Positions 17,037 through 24,504 of a DNA stretch of 56,767 nucleotides are shown here, one piece after another. The notes below the pieces were generated by a model. It saw only the letters and a program-made list of their open reading frames with translations. It made no database searches and was not told the origin of the DNA. The stretch's first letter is position 1; every line of letters starts with the position of its first letter. Source of the stretch: Endomicrobiales bacterium (GTDB lineage Bacteria > Elusimicrobiota > Endomicrobiia > Endomicrobiales > JAFGGC01); contig JAFGGC010000045.1 in assembly GCA_016930715.1 (NCBI GenBank), positions 1-56,767 of the forward strand, in the 5' to 3' direction. Both the position numbers and the translations under genes were made by a program.

Positions 17037-18044
17037 ATGATGATATGGCTTGCAAGAATCTTGGTTTTATTCGCAGGACCCGCTATAACTTATTTCCAGA
17101 TTTCAAAAACTCAACAAGGGCTGATAATAGGTTTCGCCTTTTCCCTGACTATCGTCCTTGCGGAAATTTTCATCGAGAGAATACCTCTCGATACTCTAAT
17201 CGTGGGAATATTGGGCATCATTCTCGGCCTCATCGGCGCCAAACTGCTTGACTACACCGTTTACCTGATGGATAACCAGCGCATTTACGAAATAATGAAG
17301 GATTATTCGCTTCTCTTCAAGATAATATTCGGATACCTCGGACTCGTTATAGCCGTGAGGAAAAAATCCGAGCTTGACCTGCTCGATAAGGATATCCTGA
17401 AAAGGAGCTCCCGGAAACGCATATCAGAGGTAATCCTTCTGGACACGAGCGCTGTAATTGACGGCAGGATCGCCGACATCTCGGAGACAAGGTTCATTTC
17501 GGGCGCTCTCGTGGTCCCCAGGTTCATCCTCGAAGAACTCCAGTCCCTGGCCGATTCGAACGATGCCCACAAGAGGAACCGTTCGAGAAGGGGCCTCGAC
17601 ATAATCGCGAAGCTCCAGAAAGACGAAAACCTGACGGTAAAGATATTCGACAAGGATTACAAGGACGTCAAGGACACCGACGGTAAGCTTCTGACGCTCG
17701 CGAAGGAACTCGGCGCAAAAATCATCACGACGGACTTCAACCTGAACAAGGTTGCCGCCCTCCAGGGCGTGACCGTGCTGAACATAAACGACCTCTCGAA
17801 CGCCCTTAGGCCAGTTTACCTTCCCGGAGAAACGATGCCGATATTCCTCGTCAAGGAAGGCAAGGAGCACCATCAGGCGGTCGGGTACCTTGACGACGGC
17901 ACGATGGTCGTGGTCGAGGACGGCAGAAGGTTCGTCGGGAAAAGGATAGAGGTTACCGTAACGTCGATACTACAAACGTCTTCGGGCCGGATGATCTTCA
18001 CCAAACCCAGCGAATCCAACCACGAACACAACCGCGGGCGGTAA
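17037..18044 (+). CDS. YacL-type membrane PIN-TRAM protein
   Basis: 335 residues. Four hydrophobic helices (about 3-105) anchor it to the membrane. A PIN domain follows (about 135-265) with VILLDTSAVIDGRI as the first acidic motif, EELQ, and DGKLLTLAKELGAKIITTDFNL carrying the remaining aspartates. A TRAM domain closes the protein (about 275-330), a nucleic-acid-binding beta barrel. AGGAGGTGG lies about seven bases before the ATG. The order of this gene, ispD/ispF, cysS and rlmB matches the Firmicutes yac region. Substrate is unknown; RNase or DNase roles have been proposed for the family. Confidence 0.9.
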   Translation: MMIWLARILVLFAGPAITYFQISKTQQGLIIGFAFSLTIVLAEIFIERIPLDTLIVGILGIILGLIGAKLLDYTVYLMDNQRIYEIMKDYSLLFKIIFGYLGLVIAVRKKSELDLLDKDILKRSSRKRISEVILLDTSAVIDGRIADISETRFISGALVVPRFILEELQSLADSNDAHKRNRSRRGLDIIAKLQKDENLTVKIFDKDYKDVKDTDGKLLTLAKELGAKIITTDFNLNKVAALQGVTVLNINDLSNALRPVYLPGETMPIFLVKEGKEHHQAVGYLDDGTMVVVEDGRRFVGKRIEVTVTSILQTSSGRMIFTKPSESNHEHNRGR

Positions 18045-18051
18045 AACTGGA

Positions 18052-19197
18052 ATGCAAAAAGCCGCAGTAATCATAGTCGCCGGAGGGAAAGGCAGGAGGT
18101 TCGGCTCCCGTATCCCGAAACAGTTCGTTGAACTGCACGGCAGGCCTCTTTTCTCATGGAGCATCGACGCTTTCAGGGCAACCCGGAAATTCTCGCAGAT
18201 AATCCTCGTCGTCCCCGGCGAGTGGAAGAAAAAGCTGCGACAAAACGGAGAGCTCAAGGACGTTGATATAACAACCGGCGGCAGGGAACGCCACGATTCG
18301 GTAAGAAACGGTTTGAGAGTCGTGAAGCCCGATATCGGCCTGGTCGCGGTCCATGATGCCGTAAGGCCGTTAGTACGGCCCGGGCACATACTTAAAACAT
18401 TGAAGGCAGCTTCCAGTCGAGGGGCAAGCGCGCTTGCCGTACCGGCCGGCGACACGGTGAAGCTCGCGGACGCGTCGTACGCGGTAAAAGCCACCGTTCC
18501 AAGAGACACCGTGTGGCTCGCCCAGACACCTCAGATATTCAGAAAAGAAATAATCAAGACCGTTTACTTCAGAGGCAATCTTGCGGGGGTAACCGACGAC
18601 GCCCAGGCGGCGGAACTTGCCGGCTTCAATGTGCGCCTGGTCAGGGGCAGCAGGGACAACTTGAAGATAACCGAACCGAACGATCTAAAAATCGCGGAAA
18701 GCCTCTTAAAGGGGAAAAGGGTATTCGTCGGGTTCGGCTATGACGTCCACAGGTTTTCTGAAAACAGGCCCCTTATTCTCGGAGGAGTAAAGATACCGCA
18801 CGACAGGGGTCTTGCGGGACACAGCGACGCGGACGCCATTCTCCACGCGCTTATGGACGCCATGCTCGGAGCCGCGGGTCTTGACGACATCGGCCATTAT
18901 TTCCCGAACACTTCAAGGAAATTCAAGAACGCCTCCAGCATCGCGCTTCTTGAAAAAGTCGTCCGTGAGATAAAAAAGTACGGGTTGTCCCTCGTCAACG
19001 CCGACTTGACGGTCGTGGCCGAAACACCGAGGATATCGCCCCACATCGTCAAAATGAAAAAGAAGATTTCGGCGGTCACCGGGCTTTCCGCCGGCAGGAT
19101 AGGAATAAAAGCGACGACTAACGAAAGAATCGGCTTTATCGGAAGGAACGAAGGGATAGCCGCTTTAGCGGCGTGTCTTCTTTCAAACAACAAATGA
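18052..19197 (+). CDS. ispDF: Bifunctional IspD-IspF (MEP isoprenoid pathway)
   Basis: 381-residue fusion. Residues 1 to about 222 are IspD (2-C-methylerythritol 4-phosphate cytidylyltransferase): VAGGKGRRFGSRIPKQF near 9-25, VHDAVRPLV near 102, and TVWLAQTPQIF. Residues about 225-381 are IspF (MECDP synthase): VGFGYDVHRF with the zinc Asp and His, GLAGHSDADAILHALMDA, DIGHYFPNT, and TTNERIGFIGRNEGIAA at the end. The enzymes act at steps 3 and 5 of the pathway. Fused IspDF is known from epsilon- and alphaproteobacteria and others. Its TGA overlaps the cysS start. Confidence 0.95.
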   Translation: MQKAAVIIVAGGKGRRFGSRIPKQFVELHGRPLFSWSIDAFRATRKFSQIILVVPGEWKKKLRQNGELKDVDITTGGRERHDSVRNGLRVVKPDIGLVAVHDAVRPLVRPGHILKTLKAASSRGASALAVPAGDTVKLADASYAVKATVPRDTVWLAQTPQIFRKEIIKTVYFRGNLAGVTDDAQAAELAGFNVRLVRGSRDNLKITEPNDLKIAESLLKGKRVFVGFGYDVHRFSENRPLILGGVKIPHDRGLAGHSDADAILHALMDAMLGAAGLDDIGHYFPNTSRKFKNASSIALLEKVVREIKKYGLSLVNADLTVVAETPRISPHIVKMKKKISAVTGLSAGRIGIKATTNERIGFIGRNEGIAALAACLLSNNK

Positions 19198-20606
19198 GCA
19201 TTCACGTCTACAACACGCTAACCTCAAAAAAGGAAGAATTCAAACCGCTTGATCCCGGCAGAGTGAAAATGTACGTCTGCGGGATAACCCCATATGACAG
19301 CGTGCACCTGGGCCACGCGAGGGCCTACGTGACCTTCGATATAATCCACAGGCACCTTATCCATTCGGGCTACAAGGTTCAATACGTCCAGAATTTCACG
19401 GACGTCGACGACAAGATCATAAAACGTTCAAGGGAACAAGGGACGCTTCCTTCGAAACTCGCCCAGAAGTACATAGACGATTATTTCGCCCAGATGAAAA
19501 AACTGAACGTACTCTCCGCGACCGAGTATCCGAGAGTCACTGAAAAAATACCTGAGATAGTTAAATTCACCCAGAGGCTCATCGAAAAGGGTTTCGCCTA
19601 CGCGACACCGGCGGGAGACGTATTTTTTTCGGTTCGGAATTTCAAGAACTACGGAAAACTTTCGAAAAGGAACCTTGAAGAACTCAAAAGCGGCGCGAGG
19701 GTTGAAATCGACGAACAAAAGAAGGACCCCTTGGATTTCGCCCTCTGGAAGGCGTCAAAACCGGACGACCCGGGAGAAGTCAGCTGGGACAGCCCCTGGG
19801 GAAAGGGCCGCCCTGGATGGCACATAGAATGCTCCGTGATGTCCACGTCTTCTCTGGGCGAGACCATCGACATACACGGCGGCGGACAGGACCTCATCTT
19901 CCCCCATCACGAGAACGAGGTGGCCCAGAGCGAGGCAGCCACCGGGAAACGTTTCGCGCGGTACTGGATACACAACGGCTTCGTGACCGTGAACCGGGAG
20001 AAGATGTCAAAATCTCTCGGCAATTTTTTCACGCTGGAAGAAATATTCAAAAAATTTGAACCCAGGACGGTGAGATATTTCCTTTTGACGCAGCACTACG
20101 CTACGCCTATTGATTTCTCGGACGAACGGCTCAAACAGGCGAAGGCGGCCCTTGAAGGTATTGACGAGGCGTGCCAAAAGCTGTCGCAGATGCCGTTCAA
20201 TGAAACTCTACCGGGGCACCTGCATAATCTTGAACCAGACATCATGACGGACAGGGTAAACAGCTTCAACGAGGCCATGAACGACGACTTCAACACGGAA
20301 AAAGCAATATCCGTGATTCATGAAATAAGGAACGACGCCCTCGCGACGATAAACACAAAAAGCCCCGAAACGTTGAGCAAATATCTTAACACGATACGTT
20401 TTCTTATGAAAGACCATCTGGGGATACCCGTAGTCGACGAAGTAAAACCCGGGGACGACGTCGCGGTTATCAAAAAGGAAAGGGAAGAAGCGAGAAGGAA
20501 CAGGAACTGGAAGTTGTCCGATGAGCTCAGGAAAAGGATAGAAGAATTCGGATACAGGGTAGAGGACAATCCGGACGGTACCTCCACGTTGATCAAAAAG
20601 AGCTAG
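19194..20606 (+). CDS. cysS: Cysteinyl-tRNA synthetase
   Basis: 470 residues from ATG 19194, which overlaps the ispDF stop (ATGA). Class I synthetase charging tRNA-Cys. YVCGITPYDSVHLGHAR contains the zinc cysteine and the HIGH-equivalent HLGH near residues 23-38; GWHIECSVMS and HHENEVAQSEA supply further zinc ligands, and KMSKSLGN is the second ATP motif near 268. A DALR region and a C-terminal anticodon-binding tail follow. Normal length. Confidence 0.96.
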   Translation: MSIHVYNTLTSKKEEFKPLDPGRVKMYVCGITPYDSVHLGHARAYVTFDIIHRHLIHSGYKVQYVQNFTDVDDKIIKRSREQGTLPSKLAQKYIDDYFAQMKKLNVLSATEYPRVTEKIPEIVKFTQRLIEKGFAYATPAGDVFFSVRNFKNYGKLSKRNLEELKSGARVEIDEQKKDPLDFALWKASKPDDPGEVSWDSPWGKGRPGWHIECSVMSTSSLGETIDIHGGGQDLIFPHHENEVAQSEAATGKRFARYWIHNGFVTVNREKMSKSLGNFFTLEEIFKKFEPRTVRYFLLTQHYATPIDFSDERLKQAKAALEGIDEACQKLSQMPFNETLPGHLHNLEPDIMTDRVNSFNEAMNDDFNTEKAISVIHEIRNDALATINTKSPETLSKYLNTIRFLMKDHLGIPVVDEVKPGDDVAVIKKEREEARRNRNWKLSDELRKRIEEFGYRVEDNPDGTSTLIKKS

Positions 20607-20611
20607 AAAAC

Positions 20612-21340
20612 ATGCCCGAACTTATAACCGGAAGAAACCCCGTCAAAGAATCGCTTGTCTCCGGAAACAGAACCTTCAACAAGCTTCTCGTTTCCAAAAC
20701 ATCGCACGGAAAAATCATAACTGAAATAATACGGCTTGCGAAAAAAAGGGGCGTTCCGGTGCACTTCGTGCCCCCGGAGCGGCTGGACAAGATTGCCGAA
20801 GCTTCGCAGGGCGTGGCACTTGAAGCGTCAACGACGGAATACTTTAGCCTTGAAGGGCTCCTTAACGCGACCAAGAATGAAAAGAGACCTGTTTACGTCG
20901 TGCTTGACGGCATCGAAGACCCGCACAACCTCGGAGCTATAATAAGAAACGCCGTGGCTTTCGGCGCGAACGGCGTTATAATCGGCAAATGGCGCTCCGC
21001 CCAGATAAACGAAACGGTCTTAAGGGCTTCGGCCGGCGCCGTGGAGCACATTAGAATAGCGCGGGTTACGAACATAGCGGAGGCGGTAACGGAACTGAAA
21101 GAGAACGGCGTGTGGGTCGCAGGGCTCGAAAATGGCAACAGGAACTTATCGGGCGAATCTTTCGGATTTCCTCTTGCGGTGGTCATCGGCGGCGAAGGTT
21201 CGGGGATTCACAGGCTGGTGAAAGAAAGGTGCGATTACCTCATATCCATACCGCAGACCGGCGCGGTCTCGTCCTTGAACGCCTCCTGCGCCGCGGCCGT
21301 GGCTCTTTACGAGATATTCAAGAACAGGCAATCCTCTTAA
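20612..21340 (+). CDS. rlmB: 23S rRNA 2'-O-ribose methyltransferase, RlmB/TrmH (SpoU) family
   Basis: 242 residues. N-terminal substrate-binding domain (about 1-75, ITGRNPVKESL) and C-terminal SPOUT domain. The three SpoU motifs are clear: DGIEDPHNLGAIIRNA (about 93-108), VIGGEGSGIHRLV (about 190-202) and IPQTGAVSSLNASCAAAVALYE (about 210-231). The family methylates a ribose in 23S rRNA or tRNA; RlmB acts on G2251 in E. coli. Assignment to RlmB rests on synteny with cysS and on length. Last gene of the operon. Confidence 0.88.
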   Translation: MPELITGRNPVKESLVSGNRTFNKLLVSKTSHGKIITEIIRLAKKRGVPVHFVPPERLDKIAEASQGVALEASTTEYFSLEGLLNATKNEKRPVYVVLDGIEDPHNLGAIIRNAVAFGANGVIIGKWRSAQINETVLRASAGAVEHIRIARVTNIAEAVTELKENGVWVAGLENGNRNLSGESFGFPLAVVIGGEGSGIHRLVKERCDYLISIPQTGAVSSLNASCAAAVALYEIFKNRQSS

Positions 21341-21344
21341 AACC

Positions 21345-21599
21345 CTACTTCGTCACTGCGATAATGGCGATGACGAGCGACGCCAGCGAAACGACAAAAA
21401 GAACGACAAGCCCGAAAAACATCAGCTTCAGCGATTTTAGCAGCTCTTCATGGCCGTTTTCAAGATCTGATATTTTGGTCTCCATTTCAGCAATCATCTT
21501 TCTGTCAATATCCGCACCGTCTCCGCCCTTCAACAATTGAACGATGACCGGCACCAAACCGGCCAGCATTTTCCAGGGCATCGATCTCAATAAAAACAT
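21345..21599 (-). CDS. Small membrane protein with coiled coil
   Basis: 84 residues from ATG 21599. I chose this start, not an ATG 15 bases upstream, because AAGGAGGG sits five bases before it. The N-terminus is hydrophobic and amphipathic (MFLLRSMPWKMLAGLVPVIV). Residues about 30-58 form a charged heptad-like helix (MIAEMETKISDLENGHEELL), and about 62-82 are a transmembrane helix. No family recognised. It lies downstream of smpB on the same strand with a 25-base gap and is convergent with rlmB. Confidence 0.65.
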   Translation of the reverse strand: MFLLRSMPWKMLAGLVPVIVQLLKGGDGADIDRKMIAEMETKISDLENGHEELLKSLKLMFFGLVVLFVVSLASLVIAIIAVTK

Positions 21600-21624
21600 T
21601 TTACCCTCCTTCATCGGCGGGCCG

Positions 21625-22095
21625 TCAGATCATCCGCTTCTTGAATTTAAGCTCCTGATCGGTTTCCCTTTCTATATCCCTTCTTTTTATGGTTGCTTTT
21701 TTACTGTAGGTTTTCTTTCCCTTCCCGAGACCGAGCTCCACCTTTGCTATTCCCCGCCTGGAAAAATACACCTGAAGCGGAACAAGGGCAAGCCCCTTCT
21801 CCCTGGTGCGCGCGAATAGTTTGGCTATCTCGCTTTTGTGCATCAGAAGCTTCCTCTCCCTTCTCGGATCGTAGTCTTTCACGTGCGTGGACTGCTGCAC
21901 GTAGGGCGGAATATGCACGTTGCCCAAAAACGCCTCGCCGCCTTTAAAATTGACGAAACCGTCCGTGAGGTTCGCGCCGTTGACCCTGAGCGATTTGATT
22001 TCGTAGCCGGCAAGGACAAGGCCCGCTTCGTATTTTTCAAGGATCGAATAGTCGTGGAACGCCTTGCGGTTGGTGGTGACGATTTTAGTGTTCAT
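21625..22095 (-). CDS. smpB: SsrA-binding protein SmpB
   Basis: 156 residues. SmpB binds tmRNA and delivers it to stalled ribosomes. Marks: NRKAFHDYSILEKYEAGLVLAGYEIKSLR near the N-terminus, INGANL-type VNGANLTDGFV, and the basic tail with DKRDxxKxRD-like TIKRRDIERE. No tmRNA gene is recognisable next to it; the gap upstream was checked and does not show tmRNA ends. Confidence 0.95.
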   Translation of the reverse strand: MNTKIVTTNRKAFHDYSILEKYEAGLVLAGYEIKSLRVNGANLTDGFVNFKGGEAFLGNVHIPPYVQQSTHVKDYDPRRERKLLMHKSEIAKLFARTREKGLALVPLQVYFSRRGIAKVELGLGKGKKTYSKKATIKRRDIERETDQELKFKKRMI

Positions 22096-22119
22096 TTAGT
22101 ACTTTACAATTTTAACCGC

Positions 22120-22148
22120 ATTTTATCAGTTCAACGATTCAGCTTCAA
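22120..22148 (-). promoter_or_regulatory. Predicted promoter for smpB
   Basis: On the minus strand TTGAAG at 22148-22143, 17 bases, TAAAAT at 22125-22120, giving a leader of about 20 bases. Confidence 0.45.
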
Positions 22149-22217
22149 TATAAGCAGATGTTAGGCATATCTATAATGAAAAGGAGCATTTCAGCGTTTT
22201 GTGAAGTTTCGAGACAC

Positions 22218-22376
22218 TTTTCCGGGGGCGACCAGGTTCCGTAGCGAGGAAATGAGATTTGAGGCGAAATGAAGGGATTTGAGCCGACGCGCAGCAGCGC
22301 TACGTTAGGCAAAAATCGCGGTATTGCAGCCCAAAGCCAATTTCCGCAGTAGAAACGAGTGGTCGCCCTGGGAAAA
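22218..22376. repeat. Small palindromic (MITE-like) element, 159 bp
   Basis: Terminal inverted repeats of 17 bases at 22218-22234 and 22360-22376 (TTTTCC...GGGCGACCA) match at 15 positions, and weaker pairing continues inward for about 25 more bases. No open reading frame and no target-site duplication that I can see. This and the tRNA fragments explain most of the 400-base gene-free stretch 22096-22492. Confidence 0.5.
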
Positions 22377-22377
22377 T

Positions 22378-22426
22378 TCCGAGGAAGGGATTTGCCCGCC
22401 TCAACGGCGGGTCCGCCTCCGGCGGA
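22378..22426. repeat. tRNA-Leu 3'-end fragment and GC-rich hairpins
   Basis: CCGAGGAAGGGATTTG at 22379-22394 duplicates the T-arm/acceptor segment of the neighbouring tRNA-Leu (22498-22513). It is followed at 22395-22426 by two CCGCC/GGCGG hairpins of the type also found at 7.8 kb. A shorter related word, GAAGGGATTTG, occurs at 22271-22281. Confidence 0.55.
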
Positions 22427-22492
22427 AACCCTACCTTTAAAACTACAATTGTATTAGCAAATATGGTAAATGGAACGTTTAAAACCTATAAT

Positions 22493-22579
22493 TGGTGCCG
22501 AGGAAGGGATTTGAACCCTTACAGCCTTGCGGCCACAGGCTTCTGAGACCTGCGTGTCTGCCAATTCCACCACCTCGGC
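22493..22579 (-). tRNA. tRNA-Leu (anticodon CAG)
   Basis: Read on the minus strand, a 7-base acceptor stem GCCGAGG/CCTCGGC closes the molecule. It has a type II long variable arm, anticodon loop CTCAGAA giving anticodon CAG (reads CUG), T-loop GGTTCAAATCC, discriminator A and an encoded CCA (22495-22493). Class and anticodon are therefore clear. Two degenerate copies of its 3' part lie downstream, as often seen next to integration sites. Confidence 0.95.
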
Positions 22580-22589
22580 GATAACGACG

Positions 22590-22617
22590 GTTATAAATTA
22601 AAAGTTGAAGGTTACAA
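22590..22617 (-). promoter_or_regulatory. Predicted promoter for tRNA-Leu
   Basis: On the minus strand TTGTAA at 22617-22612, 16 bases, TATAAC at 22595-22590, placing initiation a few bases before the tRNA 5' end. A TTGACT a little further upstream is an alternative -35. Confidence 0.4.
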
Positions 22618-22649
22618 GTCAAGGACAAAAAAAGACAACCGACAAAAGC

Positions 22650-23015
22650 CTATTTCGATCTGACCGTCACTTTGGGGAGCACCGTGTTTATAATATAGTC
22701 GAGATTGAACGGCTTGAGGAGACAGTCGAGCGCGCCCAGCCTGAACGCCTCTATTACCCTCTCGGCGTCCTTGTACGCTGTTATCATGGCCACCGAAACT
22801 TCCTTGTCTATTTCCTTTATCTCTTTGAGCATGGTAAGGCCGTCCTTGTGAGGCATCATGATGTCGAGCAGAATAAGATCCGGCGGGTTCACGACAAGCT
22901 CTTTCATGCCGTCGGCAGCATTTTCAACCACGGAGACTTTGTGGCCCAAATTGACAAAAAAAGTCTTTAAGAATTCAAGCACATCGTGGTCATCGTCAAT
23001 CACAAGGACTTTCAT
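22650..23015 (-). CDS. Single-domain response regulator
   Basis: 121 residues, receiver domain only. Acidic pair DDD near residues 7-9, phospho-acceptor in LLDIMMP (about residue 52), the T/S of MITAYKD (about 82) and the conserved Lys in LLKPF (about 104). With no output domain it must signal through protein contacts, as CheY-like or Spo0F-like proteins do. No cognate kinase is adjacent. A CCGCC/GGCGG hairpin lies in the gap upstream (23043-23055). Confidence 0.88.
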   Translation of the reverse strand: MKVLVIDDDHDVLEFLKTFFVNLGHKVSVVENAADGMKELVVNPPDLILLDIMMPHKDGLTMLKEIKEIDKEVSVAMITAYKDAERVIEAFRLGALDCLLKPFNLDYIINTVLPKVTVRSK

Positions 23016-23153
23016 TTAGTATCCTCCCGATTCATCGGAAACCCGCCGAAAAGGCGGATACCGCATTTTTTATACAAGACACCGGTTTTAGTCGAATACG
23101 GAGACCGGCAATTTGTATTTTTAGTAAAAAAAATATATCATTTAGTTATTCAA

Positions 23154-23591
23154 ATGTCAACGAGAAAACGCTGCGGAAACCAGTTCAAAAAATTAGTCGA
23201 TATCATGGCCCGCCTGAGGGGCCATGACGGCTGCCCCTGGGACAAACACCAGACACACGATTCCCTGATCCACTATCTTTTCTCCGAAGCCAACGAACTC
23301 AAGGCCGCCGTCAGGAAAAGGGACTGGGAAAACCTGAAAGAAGAGCTGGGGGATGTACTGCTTCAGGTCGTTTTTCACTCAAGAATAGCCGAGGAACACG
23401 GCTATTTTAATATAACAGACGTTGTCGAAGAAATCAATAAGAAACTTAAAAGAAGACATCCCCACGTTTTCGGCAAAAAAAAGCTTCGCACCCCCGGCGA
23501 GGTTTACACTCAGTGGGAACTCATAAAACGCCGCGAAAAAATGAAAAAAATCAAAAAGGGCAAGATCGCCCGCCTTCCTACCAGGGTATAA
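23154..23591 (+). CDS. mazG: MazG-like nucleotide pyrophosphohydrolase
   Basis: 145 residues from ATG 23154; the open frame extends upstream but the homologous part starts here. MazG enzymes hydrolyse NTPs or dNTPs to monophosphates, removing aberrant nucleotides. The family segment LRGHDGCPWDKHQTHDSL is at about 21-38, and EELGDVLLQVVFHSRIAEE with RRHPHVFG follows. The metal motif EExxE is imperfect: SEANE at 44-48 has Ser in place of the first Glu, while E64 and D67 of the second part are kept. It is a single-domain version, about half the length of E. coli MazG. Its 3' end overlaps the convergent unknown gene by 14 bases. Confidence 0.85.
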   Translation: MSTRKRCGNQFKKLVDIMARLRGHDGCPWDKHQTHDSLIHYLFSEANELKAAVRKRDWENLKEELGDVLLQVVFHSRIAEEHGYFNITDVVEEINKKLKRRHPHVFGKKKLRTPGEVYTQWELIKRREKMKKIKKGKIARLPTRV

Positions 23592-24477
23592 TCTTCTTCC
23601 ACCACGGCGCTTCCCTCGTTTCAATTATTTTAATTTTCGCGTCGTTGCTCATCTTGGCATTCCCTATTATCGAGGGGGCAAAATAGACCTGGACTTCCGA
23701 ATCAGCGGGCGTGGCGATGATCTTTTTTACAACGGCTGGTATCGGCACCATGTCCCCGTCCTTTTTGCCTCCTATCAGATGGGCAAGGTAGTGCGCTATG
23801 TCCCTTTCGTCTGTTATCTGCGAAAGAACTATGTCGTTTTCTTCAAGCTTCGAAACATCTTTGCCCCCCCGGTCTTCAATTAAACACACGTCCAGATAGA
23901 CCGTGCCGAGGTCCGTCTCCGAAAGCTCGGATCTTGCAGCGCTTGAGACATCCTCGCTCGGCAGGCGCCTGAACTGCGCGAGGTTCAATTCCTCCGTGTA
24001 AAGCACTATATCCGCGTCTTCCGGCCCGAAAAGCTCCTTTATGGTCGCCCTGATCTCTTCTATATTGCATTTGACGAATATTTCCTTTTTTTCGACAAGA
24101 TAGGTTTTCAGTCTCTGCTCGAGATTTTGCGTGAAATCGGGAAGGCTCCCACCGTCGAGCCTGAAAGAAAATATTGCTTTTTCGAGGGCGAACCAGTCCA
24201 TATCCGGAGAATGCTCGTACACGGAGGGATTGTACGAGACCACCGTGTGGAACCTGAGGATCTCGCTCGTTTTGGTATTGACCACTATGAGGACCAGGCC
24301 GTAGAGATTTTTAGCCCTGAAAAAAATCTTGCCTTTTATGGCCACTATATAGCGTAAAAGGCTGCCTATGGTCTTTATGGCTTTTTCCAGGTCGTTTCCG
24401 GCCAGCTCAAGGGCCAGCTCCGCTTCGCCCTGTTCGCATCCGGTCTCTTCCATGAGTAGTCTTATCTTTTCCTGCAT
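23578..24477 (-). CDS. Unknown protein with UBA/TS-N-like N-terminus
   Basis: 299 residues, no signal peptide. The first 40 residues resemble the three-helix UBA/TS-N fold (MEETGCEQGEAELALELAGNDLEKAI), as found in elongation factor Ts and NAC. The rest contains alternating strands and helices without a motif I recognise. A conserved-looking end with AKIKIIETREAPWWKKIIPW suggests a membrane- or protein-binding tail. It lies between mazG (convergent, overlapping) and the xer gene, in the same orientation as dprA-topA-xer with a 27-base gap. No function assigned. Confidence 0.65.
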   Translation of the reverse strand: MQEKIRLLMEETGCEQGEAELALELAGNDLEKAIKTIGSLLRYIVAIKGKIFFRAKNLYGLVLIVVNTKTSEILRFHTVVSYNPSVYEHSPDMDWFALEKAIFSFRLDGGSLPDFTQNLEQRLKTYLVEKKEIFVKCNIEEIRATIKELFGPEDADIVLYTEELNLAQFRRLPSEDVSSAARSELSETDLGTVYLDVCLIEDRGGKDVSKLEENDIVLSQITDERDIAHYLAHLIGGKKDGDMVPIPAVVKKIIATPADSEVQVYFAPSIIGNAKMSNDAKIKIIETREAPWWKKIIPW

Positions 24478-24504
24478 GATTTCGACAAAACCGCCTTCTG
24501 GTGC

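Noticed and set aside
22296-22310. GTTAGGC words near 22160 and 22303 as an integron attC site
   Set aside because: attC needs a paired RYYYAAC core on the other side with a stem between them; no GCCTAAC partner is present and no integrase is near.
22218-22376. tmRNA (ssrA) next to smpB
   Set aside because: The left end has a GGGGGCGACC-like start, but there is no GGTTCGA-type T-arm, no CCA end and no recognisable tag reading frame, and the length is too short.
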